From assembly GCA_016874735.1 (NCBI GenBank), contig VGTI01000015.1:1-64000 (forward strand): a stretch of DNA of 64,000 nt. Reading direction: 5' to 3'. The translations under genes were made by a program, and so were the position numbers. The notes under the pieces are model-generated. The model worked only from the letters and a program-made list of their open reading frames with translations, ran no database searches and was not told the DNA's origin. Source of the stretch: Deltaproteobacteria bacterium. GTDB lineage: Bacteria > Bdellovibrionota_B > Oligoflexia > Oligoflexales > CAIYRB01. This document shows, piece by piece, positions 34,762 to 43,335 of the stretch; position 1 is the first letter of the stretch, and the number at the start of each line of letters is the position of its first letter.

Positions 34762-35385
34762 TTAAGGCACTGTTATTGAGATTGTAACAAATCCACCACT
34801 CTTCACGGCACCTGCTTGCACACCAGTTGTCACGGAACCCTCCGCGCAGTTGGGCCATATCTCGTAGGTCATGATGCCGCAGGAGTCCGAACACCACTCT
34901 GAAGGAGGGGTTACAACGCCCGCGTAGCGCACAGGGTTAACCTCATTGTTGGCATTTTTAAACTCGCCGGCGGTCTTACTGAATGCCATGTCTCCATATA
35001 CTATTGGGTCAAAACCCACAGCTCCAACGGGCACTGTCGGCACAGCATTGACCTGCGGCTCCGTGGGTATGGTAGCCGCACCACCCGCTCCGCCAGCGGC
35101 TGCATCTGCATTCTCGCCGCGCTTTTGGTTGAAGTTCGTGGTTGGGCGCTGCGAAACCCGGTACCGAATTGTGAGAGGCGCCGTCAATGGATCGCCTGGA
35201 TTTTTACAGGCCAAAGTAAACGCAGGCGGTGTCAGAGCTTCCAGCTGGAATTCGGCTGCCGCTACACGCGCTCCACTACAACTGAGACTACAACTCCCAG
35301 ACGGCGCATTTTCTGGCTTGGCCGAGCACGCAACAAGATTCACCAAGCTCACAAAGAGCAGGCCATGCCGTCGAAGGCTACTCAT
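34762..35385 (-). CDS. lipoprotein downstream of pilQ
   Basis: 207 aa from the ATG at 35385, which overlaps the end of pilQ by 8 bases. The signal RRHGLLFVSLVNLVAC ends in a lipobox Cys, followed by a Cys pair CSLSC. The mature part has an extended Ala/Gly-rich segment (NADAAAGGAGGAA) and two late Cys pairs. No family is recognised. Overlap with pilQ suggests a pilus-assembly accessory role (for instance a pilotin-like helper), but this rests on position only. Confidence 0.6.
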   Translation of the reverse strand: MSSLRRHGLLFVSLVNLVACSAKPENAPSGSCSLSCSGARVAAAEFQLEALTPPAFTLACKNPGDPLTAPLTIRYRVSQRPTTNFNQKRGENADAAAGGAGGAATIPTEPQVNAVPTVPVGAVGFDPIVYGDMAFSKTAGEFKNANNEVNPVRYAGVVTPPSEWCSDSCGIMTYEIWPNCAEGSVTTGVQAGAVKSGGFVTISITVP

Positions 35386-38300
35386 TGGTGTTCGCTCCCA
35401 GGTTAGCATTACCGTTTGCATTGCCCGCAAAATTGCCACCACCGTTGTTAGCAGGTGCGTTGTTAGCAGGTGCGTTGTTAGCAGGTGCGTTGTTAGCAGG
35501 TGCGTTGTTAGCAGGTGCGTTGTTGGCTGGCGCATTGTTGACCGGTGCGTTGTTGGCCGGTGCCGGGGCTGCAAATTCTTGGGAAGCAGGTGTGTTTACA
35601 GTGGCATCCAGTGATGGAGGTGACTCAAAACTCTTGGCGGTGGTGATAACCGTAGGTGTCACCATGACCATCAGCTCGCGCCGCTCTTCATTAGAGTCCG
35701 AACTTCTAAATAGGGCACCTATGATTGGTAGTTTAGATAGTATCGGTATGCCGGTATTATTCTTGGTCCGTTCGTTATTGTAGATGCCGCCGATCACCGC
35801 TGTTTCTCCACTGCGGCGCATCATCTTTGTTGTTACCTGCCGATTTAATTTGGCACCACGGCTATTTTCCGGAACCTTAGGCAAGGTCGGCGTGTCGCTC
35901 CTGATATCTAGATCCATCTGTACGGCGCCATCAGCTGTGATATGCGGTGTCACTTTAACTGTGAGGTTGTACTCAACTTTGCTGTCTTCGGGATTGGGCG
36001 GAGGTGCACCAATGCCGCCCCCCTGAGGGATAAAATAATCCGTGGTACCTGCGACGATAGTCGCTTTTTCATTGTCGCCGACAATAAGGCTACTTGACTG
36101 GAGTACCTCGGCCGTATTTTGCGTTTCTTGCGCACTGAGCGCTAAATCGAGCGCTGTGGAATTGTTGGCGCTGCCGAAAAAGAAATTGGAGGTCCCGGTT
36201 TTTTGCGCATTACCGCCGGCATCGATACTGAATTTAGAGAGCATGGACTGCGGGAATACCAAGTTACCAAAGCCAAGCCCACGCCCCTGATCAAAATTCA
36301 GCGGCATGCCCCAACTTATACCAAAGCTCCTGGCGCTACCCTTTTTCAGTTCAACGATGCGGGTTGCAATGCGGACTTGTGGCGTCTCAAGATCAAGCCG
36401 CTCGAGTAGGGCCTTCACCGTCGAGAGGTCTCCAGCCGGAGCATTGACGATCACGGAGTTGGTACGCTTGTCTGCTTGCACCTTTATCCTTCCATCACCT
36501 TCACCCGACGCCTTCAAAATCTCTCCCAACACCTTTACGACGTTTTCGGCCTCTGCGAACGACAAGCGGTGCACGAGTATGCGCGTCGGGACTAATTTAA
36601 GTTCCTTCTTACGCCTGACATCTTCTTGCTCTCTCTCATCCGCAATACTCTTTATGTTATCGATGCGGTAGAGATTCGGACCCAGGGAAACCACAGTGAG
36701 TTGATTAGCCGAAAGTACCGCATTGAGAATATCGTTAAACGGAACATTTTTTACGTGCAATGTTATGATCTTGTTTTCGACAGTGGGACTTATGACGAAG
36801 TTGACCTTACTCTCTCTACCTAATTGCCCGATCACCGAGTGAAGCGGCGCGCCGTCGAAATCAAAACTCCTGGCCACGCCGCCGAGGCTCACGCCCTCTG
36901 GCAGCGCCTGGGCGCTCCTGCCCTCAGTCTCTTCGCCTGCTAAATCGGGTGCGCCTTGCAGCGGTGGCTCTGGAGCGACCGGCGTTTGAATCTGCGGCGC
37001 CGGAGCTACAGGAGCAGCGGCCGCTGGGGCCGCTGGGTTACCCAGTAGTTCGTCGGCGGCACCGTTGGGAGCCGCAGCGTTGCCTCCGAGGTTTACGGGA
37101 GGCGCACCTTGGGTCAAATTGCCAGTGGCGGCATTGGCTGGAACATTTACGGGAGCATTTGCTCCATTAGCTGGCGCATTGGCGGCGGCTGGATTAGCTA
37201 AATTGCCCTCAATATTTGCAGCGTTGGCATTAGTAATATTTTGGGTAGCAGCATTGGCTGCCGCGGCATTGTTAGCGGCGCCGTTTTGTAATGCGGCCTT
37301 GGCTGCAGCGTTAGCATTGATATTAGCATTGGGACCGACATTGTTTGCCGGACCAGCAGCAGCTGCTGCTGCATTAGCCCCGCCTACATCATCCTGAGCA
37401 ACGCCGACTAAAGTCATGCTGTCTAATACGACTAGCCCATCATCGGGTTCGGTGGCAGGAAGGCGCACATCAAACTTATCGATCATCTCAGAGCTATTAC
37501 CTTTACCGTCGTCAAAATCCTCTAATTTGCTGTCGTCGTTCTCCGTACCGCTGCCATTAGCCGGTGGAGCCGCAGGCGACGGAACTACTTGAGACGGCGG
37601 CGTCGTCATTGGCACTGGCGCACGACCGGCAGGCATCATCATGGGCTGAGCCGGGGGTACGACCATGCCTGATGGTGGTAACGCCGGTGATAATCCCGGT
37701 GGCACTGCCATTGGCATTGGCATCGACTGGGGCATCATCATAGGAGTGAAGGGCACACCCTGGGGCTGGATCGCGGGTGCAACAGATGGGCGGTTCATGA
37801 CTGGTTGGGCAACGGGCTGTGTCGTTGACGGCACTACCGGACTTGCAATGACGGGGGTGGCCAGCGTCGGTGTAGCTAGCGCGGGGGCCGCGGGAAGCGG
37901 AGCGCTTGCAGGTATCACCTCGGTACCAGCGCTGGGTGGTGTGTCATTAAAAACGGCAGCACCGGGATCATTAATGAAAGGCTTTGGTACACCAAAGGAC
38001 GGCAATTGATCACTACCGCGCACAAGGTCTGGCATAAGATTAGCTGCTGCAAGTAGCTGCGCTTCGCCAACCGGCGCCTCACCAATAGCGTTATTGCCAA
38101 AATAGCGATCAGGCAGGGCGAATGTCAGCATGACATTACCGGACTTAGTAAACAATCTTGGTTTTACCGCATCCCGCATCGTTAAAACGACGTCAACGTG
38201 GTCGTCAGTTTGGCGGAGACGAATAAAAGCGACCGGGGATTTGAATTCGCGAGCATCGATATCACGACGAATTTTATGGCGCATTTGAGCGCCGAGAAAG

Positions 38301-38911
38301 CGGACGACGAGTTCCGGCTGACCGGCTTTGTTGACCTCTTGAAAGAATTTAAATGGAGGCTTACCCATGGTTACCATCTCAACCCGGACAACAGCATCTT
38401 TCTCTAGGTAGTCGTAGCCGACCCAATGCAAACGCGGCTTATCGGCAGCAACAACTGCACTAATTGGCTGTACGGTCGGGGTAGTAGTTGACTGAGACCC
38501 GGGCAGTTCGTTGTTTGGTTGATCGGGCACCAAGCCCACGGACGTTGTATTAGCGTTTGCAAGCGTTGTGGCCGTATTCTGCGAGCCGAGGGTTTGATTC
38601 GTTTCTAATCCCTGCACTTCTCCGACAATGTTGCCAGGGGTATTAACAGCGTTTGGTATGGGATTAGCAGGAATCAAATTCCCACTTTGACCTAGATTAC
38701 CGTCAGCCGGTGGTGCGCCTGTATCAGTCGTATCGGCGACATCGTCAAAATCAGCTTCCTCATTGCCAGTACTGTTGGCGTTCAGCTGATTCTCGGATGC
38801 CATTATTTCGTCGCCGCCATCTTCATCCGGCGTCTCAGAATCCGAAGCGCACGAATAAAATGACACTGCTGCGAGAAGCGGCGGCCACACTAAAGCGTAG
38901 CGTTTGCTCAT
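35378..38911 (-). CDS. pilQ: type IV pilus secretin PilQ with long low-complexity regions
   Basis: Outer-membrane secretin through which pili exit. The 1,177-residue order is: signal with a Cys at the lipobox position (SFYSCAS), an AMIN domain (RLHWVGYDYLEKDAVVRVEM ..., about 155-270), a Pro/Met-rich linker, an Asn/Ala-rich stretch (about 500-620), the STN domain (FDFDGAPLHSVIGQLGRES), an N1-type domain (ILVHRLSFAEAENVVKVLGE), and the secretin core ending NNTGIPILSKLPIIGALFRS and RRELMVMVTPTVIT. After the core comes a ~70-residue tail of APANN repeats. Typical PilQ proteins are 700-900 aa and end near the core, so both inserts are unusual. The ATG overlaps the pilP stop. Confidence 0.92.
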   Translation of the reverse strand: MSKRYALVWPPLLAAVSFYSCASDSETPDEDGGDEIMASENQLNANSTGNEEADFDDVADTTDTGAPPADGNLGQSGNLIPANPIPNAVNTPGNIVGEVQGLETNQTLGSQNTATTLANANTTSVGLVPDQPNNELPGSQSTTTPTVQPISAVVAADKPRLHWVGYDYLEKDAVVRVEMVTMGKPPFKFFQEVNKAGQPELVVRFLGAQMRHKIRRDIDAREFKSPVAFIRLRQTDDHVDVVLTMRDAVKPRLFTKSGNVMLTFALPDRYFGNNAIGEAPVGEAQLLAAANLMPDLVRGSDQLPSFGVPKPFINDPGAAVFNDTPPSAGTEVIPASAPLPAAPALATPTLATPVIASPVVPSTTQPVAQPVMNRPSVAPAIQPQGVPFTPMMMPQSMPMPMAVPPGLSPALPPSGMVVPPAQPMMMPAGRAPVPMTTPPSQVVPSPAAPPANGSGTENDDSKLEDFDDGKGNSSEMIDKFDVRLPATEPDDGLVVLDSMTLVGVAQDDVGGANAAAAAAGPANNVGPNANINANAAAKAALQNGAANNAAAANAATQNITNANAANIEGNLANPAAANAPANGANAPVNVPANAATGNLTQGAPPVNLGGNAAAPNGAADELLGNPAAPAAAAPVAPAPQIQTPVAPEPPLQGAPDLAGEETEGRSAQALPEGVSLGGVARSFDFDGAPLHSVIGQLGRESKVNFVISPTVENKIITLHVKNVPFNDILNAVLSANQLTVVSLGPNLYRIDNIKSIADEREQEDVRRKKELKLVPTRILVHRLSFAEAENVVKVLGEILKASGEGDGRIKVQADKRTNSVIVNAPAGDLSTVKALLERLDLETPQVRIATRIVELKKGSARSFGISWGMPLNFDQGRGLGFGNLVFPQSMLSKFSIDAGGNAQKTGTSNFFFGSANNSTALDLALSAQETQNTAEVLQSSSLIVGDNEKATIVAGTTDYFIPQGGGIGAPPPNPEDSKVEYNLTVKVTPHITADGAVQMDLDIRSDTPTLPKVPENSRGAKLNRQVTTKMMRRSGETAVIGGIYNNERTKNNTGIPILSKLPIIGALFRSSDSNEERRELMVMVTPTVITTAKSFESPPSLDATVNTPASQEFAAPAPANNAPVNNAPANNAPANNAPANNAPANNAPANNAPANNGGGNFAGNANGNANLGANTNE
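35446..35565 (-). repeat. 15-bp tandem repeat in the pilQ 3' end
   Basis: Five perfect and three degenerate head-to-tail copies of a 15-base unit (TGTTAGCAGGTGCGT on the + strand) encode the pentapeptide APANN. The unit is a multiple of three, so copy-number change keeps the frame. Confidence 0.9.
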
Positions 38912-39852
38912 TGATCACCTCCGACTTCTGCATCTTCAGGTTCTGGCATCTTATTTTGCTGTATTATTTTCGGACCTAAGTTTTTACCGACCTCTTGAGA
39001 TCGTTCCTTCATTTCCTTCTCTGCGGCTTCCTTGAACTTGTTGGGATTTGCCGCTTCCTCGGCCTCGCGCTTTTCTTTTTCCTCTTTAGCCTTACGATCT
39101 CTTTCCAAGACCTGATCAAAAGTTTCTTCGGCATTCTTGTCGATAATCTTGGTTTCCTTCTGCCCTGGATCGAAGACTTGTTTCTCCACTTTTTTAGGTG
39201 GCTTACCACCCAGATATATGCTGGTGGGTTTGTAATGTTTTTTACCGTCGTGCAACAACACAAACTCTTCAACGATTACTCTATCTGGGCCAATGCTAAC
39301 GACTTTGCCCCCCCGGTTACCCATTTGTGTGCCCTTAGTGACTACGACACCCTCTTCAGCAATGCCATTAGCGCCTTCCTTAGCTGACGGAGCCATCACG
39401 AGAGCCTTACGCACCCCTGAGGATCCCTGCCAAATCCCGACAACCTTGAGCTTTGTCAGCTCATGCTTTTGCAAATTATTGACGATTGCTATTTCAAGGG
39501 AATCGATATCTCTTCTGGTTTTCTTTCCGGTACCTAACGCATGGAGTGACTTAGAACTACCGTCCTCATTGAGGGTCATAGGTGGTACAAATGGGTCATC
39601 TTTGCCGTACGAGACGTATTGAAAATCTATCGAGGGCTCCGTGATCTCCTCAATATTAAGATCTTTAGTGATATCAACTCCTACGACTGATTTTGCACTA
39701 CTAACTTTTGCTGCATCAGAGGATTTTTTCGGCGGGGATTTGAACGTCTTTTTAGCAGATTTTGTACTCTCAGCGAGTATGGGATGAGAGTGATTTAGCG
39801 CGGCAAAAATCATGATGACCGCCACTAACCTGATGACAAATTTTGTATTCAT
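38908..39852 (-). CDS. pilP: type IV pilus assembly protein PilP
   Basis: Inner-membrane-anchored periplasmic protein that links PilNO to PilQ. An N-terminal hydrophobic segment (FVIRLVAVIMIFAALNHSHP) is followed by a Lys-rich stretch. The PilP beta domain is seen from about residue 120 (LTKLKVVGIWQGSSGVRKALVM ... VGIG-type VSIGPDRVIVEE). The last ~90 residues are a highly charged Lys/Glu helix not found in classical PilP (~175 aa), making it about 314 aa. The ATG at 39852 is used; a TTG nine bases upstream sits nearer to a GGGGAG. The stop overlaps pilQ. Confidence 0.82.
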   Translation of the reverse strand: MNTKFVIRLVAVIMIFAALNHSHPILAESTKSAKKTFKSPPKKSSDAAKVSSAKSVVGVDITKDLNIEEITEPSIDFQYVSYGKDDPFVPPMTLNEDGSSKSLHALGTGKKTRRDIDSLEIAIVNNLQKHELTKLKVVGIWQGSSGVRKALVMAPSAKEGANGIAEEGVVVTKGTQMGNRGGKVVSIGPDRVIVEEFVLLHDGKKHYKPTSIYLGGKPPKKVEKQVFDPGQKETKIIDKNAEETFDQVLERDRKAKEEKEKREAEEAANPNKFKEAAEKEMKERSQEVGKNLGPKIIQQNKMPEPEDAEVGGDQ

Positions 39853-39882
39853 ACCAGACAAGAACTTACGTCTCCCCCGCCA

Positions 39883-40737
39883 TCAATTAACAGACCTAAA
39901 AGCGCCCAACGCTACTTTGTCTACTGCACGGTACGGCACCTGGATGGCTGCATCTTCGTTATTTTGTGAGTTCTTTCTATTGCGTTTATTACCTTCCGTT
40001 CTGCTCTCATTAGGGGCAGCGCCATCCCCAGTAGTTGGCTGGTTCACTACTTCATCACCGCCCATAGACCGATAAACGGCCATAGTCACCTTAGCCCTGA
40101 CCATGAGATTCTCGCGTGCCTGAATCGCTTTTTTGTATTTGGAGAGATTTTGTTGTTCAGCCGCGTCAGTGGGTGTGGCACCATTCAGGGTCTCCGCTAT
40201 CTTCATAGCGTCCCGCGTACTCATTCTTCTGATGTCGATACCCTTGACGAAGACGGTTCCATCTAAATGGATCAGACCGTTTAAAAAATCCGTGACCTTA
40301 GCAAATACTCCGTCGACCACTACACTTATAGGTAACTCCACGTAGGGATAGGGATCCTGCTTTCTCACCTCATCCTGCGGCAAAAACTCCCGAATCACGA
40401 CATCAGCACCATTGGCTATAGTGGCGATTTTCTCAAGAATATCCTCTATTTTATACTGATCCGGTAGCTTTCTCTTAGCCTTTGCCAGCTGCTCCTGAGT
40501 GGTCTGAAAATCTTTCTCAAGCTTTGGCAGGTTGGCATGTTTATTACTCGCCTCACGAAATTTATTGCGTGCCTCATCTACCTTCTGCTCTAACTCAGAC
40601 ACGGACTCCTCTAAAATCGCACCCTCATCAAAGTAGATATAAGCCGCCGGCAAAATTCCAATTACAGTCACGGCCAGAAGGCGACCCCATAGGGGCAAGA
40701 TTTTGTAGCGCTCGCGTAGTTCGTTAAGGGCTGACAT
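39883..40737 (-). CDS. pilO: type IV pilus assembly protein PilO
   Basis: 284 aa: short cytoplasmic N-terminus (LRERYKILPLWGR), one membrane segment (LLAVTVIGILPAAYIYF, about 20-36), a coiled-coil (ILEESVSELEQKVDEARNKF ...), then a ferredoxin-like periplasmic domain. The C-terminal ~60 residues (about 225-275) are a hydrophilic Asn/Gly/Arg-rich extension. PilO forms a heterodimer with PilN in the alignment subcomplex. It lies between pilN and pilP. Confidence 0.88.
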   Translation of the reverse strand: MSALNELRERYKILPLWGRLLAVTVIGILPAAYIYFDEGAILEESVSELEQKVDEARNKFREASNKHANLPKLEKDFQTTQEQLAKAKRKLPDQYKIEDILEKIATIANGADVVIREFLPQDEVRKQDPYPYVELPISVVVDGVFAKVTDFLNGLIHLDGTVFVKGIDIRRMSTRDAMKIAETLNGATPTDAAEQQNLSKYKKAIQARENLMVRAKVTMAVYRSMGGDEVVNQPTTGDGAAPNESRTEGNKRNRKNSQNNEDAAIQVPYRAVDKVALGAFRSVN

Positions 40738-40749
40738 CGATAGCTCTCT

Positions 40750-41547
40750 TTAAAAGGACCTCTTTTTGCGACTTAAGCCGGTATCCGTATTTCTAATGAC
40801 GACATCTTCCATAGGAGGGGGTATTTCAAAAAAGGACTGGAGAGGATTAGCCTTTTCTGGAGCGAAATTCTCGGCCCGCTCAACTATCCGACCGAGGATT
40901 TTGAATTCCGGGTAGATACTAAGCTCATCAAAGTCGGAGTCAGCCGCAATAGGTGTTTTAGCGCTTTTGAGAACGATATTTTCAAAACTGATTTTAGTCC
41001 GCGGGTCGACCGACTTTTCGTCTTGATTCTGTGTTGATCTCATTCCAGACATATATTCAGCAGTAAGAATATTATCAAAGGCCTGACCTTCAACTGCATA
41101 GCTGCTATTGTCGTTATCGCTATCGCTGGATTTTTCGACCTGCCCGCGCAGGTCTAAGTCGGTCTTACCCGCACTCCCGAGGGAGATATGTGTGAGCCAC
41201 AGGCCTGAGGGTTTAAAGTTTTGGAGATGCTCCAGAGCTATGACTAGCTTATATTTACCAAGTTTAGAGACTGTAATAGTTTGCAGCGCTCGAATTTTGG
41301 ACTCGAGTTGGGCTATGTCGGAGCCTAGATTTTTGAATCGCTCTAGGTCAGGAGTAAGCTTATTAGTCGCCTCAACCTTACTCTGATGCTCTGTCGTCAG
41401 CGCGTCGATCTTTTCGCGGATTGTATCGTGGTAGTTATTAACGGCGATAAAGGCGCCAATGCCCACGGCAATCAGCACCAAGATATCGGGTATGTACCAA
41501 TATTCGTTATCAAGTTCATCGACCGGACAAAGGTTGACCTTAATCAT
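40750..41547 (-). CDS. pilN: type IV pilus assembly protein PilN
   Basis: 265 aa from the ATG at 41547, one base after the pilM stop. The N-terminus MIKVNLCPVDELD is the conserved cytoplasmic tail that docks onto PilM. It is followed by a membrane segment (IPDILVLIAVGIGAFIAV), a coiled coil and the periplasmic domain (TVSKLGKYKLVIALEHLQNFKP). The C-terminal half has a Ser/Asp-rich insert (SSDSDNDNSS). Confidence 0.88.
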   Translation of the reverse strand: MIKVNLCPVDELDNEYWYIPDILVLIAVGIGAFIAVNNYHDTIREKIDALTTEHQSKVEATNKLTPDLERFKNLGSDIAQLESKIRALQTITVSKLGKYKLVIALEHLQNFKPSGLWLTHISLGSAGKTDLDLRGQVEKSSDSDNDNSSYAVEGQAFDNILTAEYMSGMRSTQNQDEKSVDPRTKISFENIVLKSAKTPIAADSDFDELSIYPEFKILGRIVERAENFAPEKANPLQSFFEIPPPMEDVVIRNTDTGLSRKKRSF

Positions 41548-41548
41548 A

Positions 41549-42604
41549 TTAGGCTTGGTCCCCCATAGAGCGGAGTCCAAGTCCTATAGTTACTCCGTAA
41601 ACAGCTCCCTGATTGAGCAGTTGCTCCATCTTAAACTTTTTGGCATCGATATTGATTTGCTGAAATGGATTAATAATCTGAACAGGTACATGCATAGCCG
41701 CTGCAATCGCCGCATCCAATCCTAGAATGCGCGATCCGCCACCGGTCAAAAATACGCTGGAAACTACAGCACCACCCCCTGCCCCTTGGACGAAGTAATC
41801 AATGGCAACTTGCACGTCTGCCACCAGGTGATCGTTAAGCTCAGCGATCGCCTTGCCTGCTTCGGGCGGTAGATTGCCACTCCCTGAAGATGCCGCAATT
41901 TTGAGCGCCTCAGCGTTTTCGCGGTCAACACCGAGAGCCTCGGCGATGCGACGCGTATACTCTTCGCCGCCCATAGGTACGTCGCCTGTATATACGTACT
42001 CTCCCCCTTGCATCAGCAAGACCTGCGAGGCCGATGCACCAATCTTCAAAATGGCGGACAGTCCGTCGATCTTACCGTAGTTGTGTTCAAACATATTAGC
42101 GATACTGAACGCATCACATTCGACCACGCCAGCGCGCATGCCAATTCTATGCAAGATGGTGATGTACTGTTCTACCGTCTCACGCCTTGCACCAACCACG
42201 AGCACCGACTGGGCGTTACCGTCTTTAGCCTTGCCGAGGACAAAGAAGTCTAGATAGATATCAGACATATCCGCCTGGAACTGCTGCTCAGCCTCGAAAT
42301 AAACTTGCTCGGCGAGTTCGCTGCCCTCTTTGGCTTCGATCTCCAGGCGTTTGATCAGCACTGCACTACCACTGACACAGAACGACGCCCGCCGGCCCCG
42401 CGGTCTAATTTTCAATTTACGCAGTAATTCTTTGAGCTTTTGCTCGACGATCAAATTGTCTTGTACCACGCCGTCAACTACGGCGCCGAGGGGCAAGGTT
42501 TCAAGCCCAAGAGTCGTGAGTTTTTTTTGTTTACCACCGGCTAGCTCGGCTACCTTAATGGCAGACGATCCAACGTCAATGGCGATGAGAGGGCGCTTGA
42601 ACAT
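41549..42604 (-). CDS. pilM: type IV pilus assembly ATPase PilM
   Basis: 351-aa actin-like cytoplasmic protein. The phosphate-1 motif is IAIDVGSSAIKVAEL, and GARRETVEQY, ILKIGASASQVLL and FLTGGGSRILGLD are further nucleotide-fold segments. It binds the PilN tail and connects the motor to the alignment complex. It is the first gene of the pilMNOPQ operon. The pilus motor ATPases and pilin are not in the window. Confidence 0.93.
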   Translation of the reverse strand: MFKRPLIAIDVGSSAIKVAELAGGKQKKLTTLGLETLPLGAVVDGVVQDNLIVEQKLKELLRKLKIRPRGRRASFCVSGSAVLIKRLEIEAKEGSELAEQVYFEAEQQFQADMSDIYLDFFVLGKAKDGNAQSVLVVGARRETVEQYITILHRIGMRAGVVECDAFSIANMFEHNYGKIDGLSAILKIGASASQVLLMQGGEYVYTGDVPMGGEEYTRRIAEALGVDRENAEALKIAASSGSGNLPPEAGKAIAELNDHLVADVQVAIDYFVQGAGGGAVVSSVFLTGGGSRILGLDAAIAAAMHVPVQIINPFQQINIDAKKFKMEQLLNQGAVYGVTIGLGLRSMGDQA

Positions 42605-42705
42605 GCTGCTACCGACAAATTTTTGTTTGCTGATTTAAGGGCGGAGGCGCAGTACTTCTGCTTGAAAATCGGAAAGTATCGTGTAGGCACAACTGACAGC
42701 GAGGC

Positions 42706-42780
42706 AGTGGGAAGTAGTCTCCCACTACCATTGTTTCATTGCCACCAGACTGGCGTCAACGTTCGTACAGTTTTGGTGGC
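42706..42780 (-). terminator. two inverted repeats between the zinc-ribbon gene and pilM
   Basis: AGTGGGA/TCCCACT (42706-42726) is a perfect 7-bp stem with a 7-base loop. GCCACCA (42741-42747) and TGGTGGC (42774-42780) form a longer hairpin with an inner CTG/CAG match. Both lie just past the end of the minus-strand zinc-ribbon gene and before pilM. No T-tract is present, so termination is only a possibility. Confidence 0.35.
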
Positions 42781-42808
42781 GGGAATTTGACGATCTGCGT
42801 CAAGACGA

Positions 42809-43249
42809 CTAGCGTTTGTCCTTTAGAAACTTAGCCAAGTCTGCGGCAAATCCACCGCCGGTAGGCGTACTTGGAGCTGCAGGTTCCGCGCCCTTAGCAA
42901 AGAGGGCATCAAGCTTGGAGCGGGCCGTGTCAGTCGCGGCCTTGCCCACTGAGGCACCGGGGCTAAAGTAGCTGCAAAAGTTGGAGCGATCTTTCTCCTT
43001 GACCCACTCGGCCTGCTCCTCACGACAGGCGCGGGAGGCACCCGGATCGTAAAACTTACAGTTCAGGCATACCCTGGCATCGCGCCGGCAGCCCGGACAC
43101 TCGGAACTACGCGCCACCGGGGGGGAGAGCTCCCAGCTGTGCTGACAGTGATGACATCGCAGGACCAACACCCGACTTAAAACCCCAGCAATTTCACTTG
43201 GCAACGGCACAAGAATCAGGCTAAAAAAAGCTCCAATAGTCATGCTCAT
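42809..43249 (-). CDS. zinc-ribbon protein of unknown function
   Basis: About 146 aa from the ATG at 43249; the start is uncertain because no ribosome binding site is seen. After a short hydrophobic N-terminus come Cys pairs typical of zinc ribbons: CHHC, CPGC, CLNC, then single Cys in ACREE and FCSYFSPG. The sequence CLNCKFYDPGASRACREEQAEWV resembles a ligand-binding or iron-sulfur-like knot. The C-terminal half is a low-complexity linker ending in a helix (GGFAADLAKFLKDKR). It is divergent from the CBS gene. Confidence 0.6.
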   Translation of the reverse strand: MSMTIGAFFSLILVPLPSEIAGVLSRVLVLRCHHCQHSWELSPPVARSSECPGCRRDARVCLNCKFYDPGASRACREEQAEWVKEKDRSNFCSYFSPGASVGKAATDTARSKLDALFAKGAEPAAPSTPTGGGFAADLAKFLKDKR

Positions 43250-43335
43250 TTGGCGTATAGTTAGCAGACACGGGGGCCCGGTGCAAGGCGCACATTGCCC
43301 CCCCGAGACACTTGGACATTTGGAGGGACACCGCC

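Noticed and set aside
35446-35565. Regular repeat array that could be taken for a CRISPR
   Set aside because: The 15-bp units are adjacent with no spacers and encode APANN in pilQ.
35386-35574. N-terminal extension with LLTTH repeats on the lipoprotein downstream of pilQ
   Set aside because: It is the pilQ tandem repeat read in another frame; the real start with signal peptide is at 35385.
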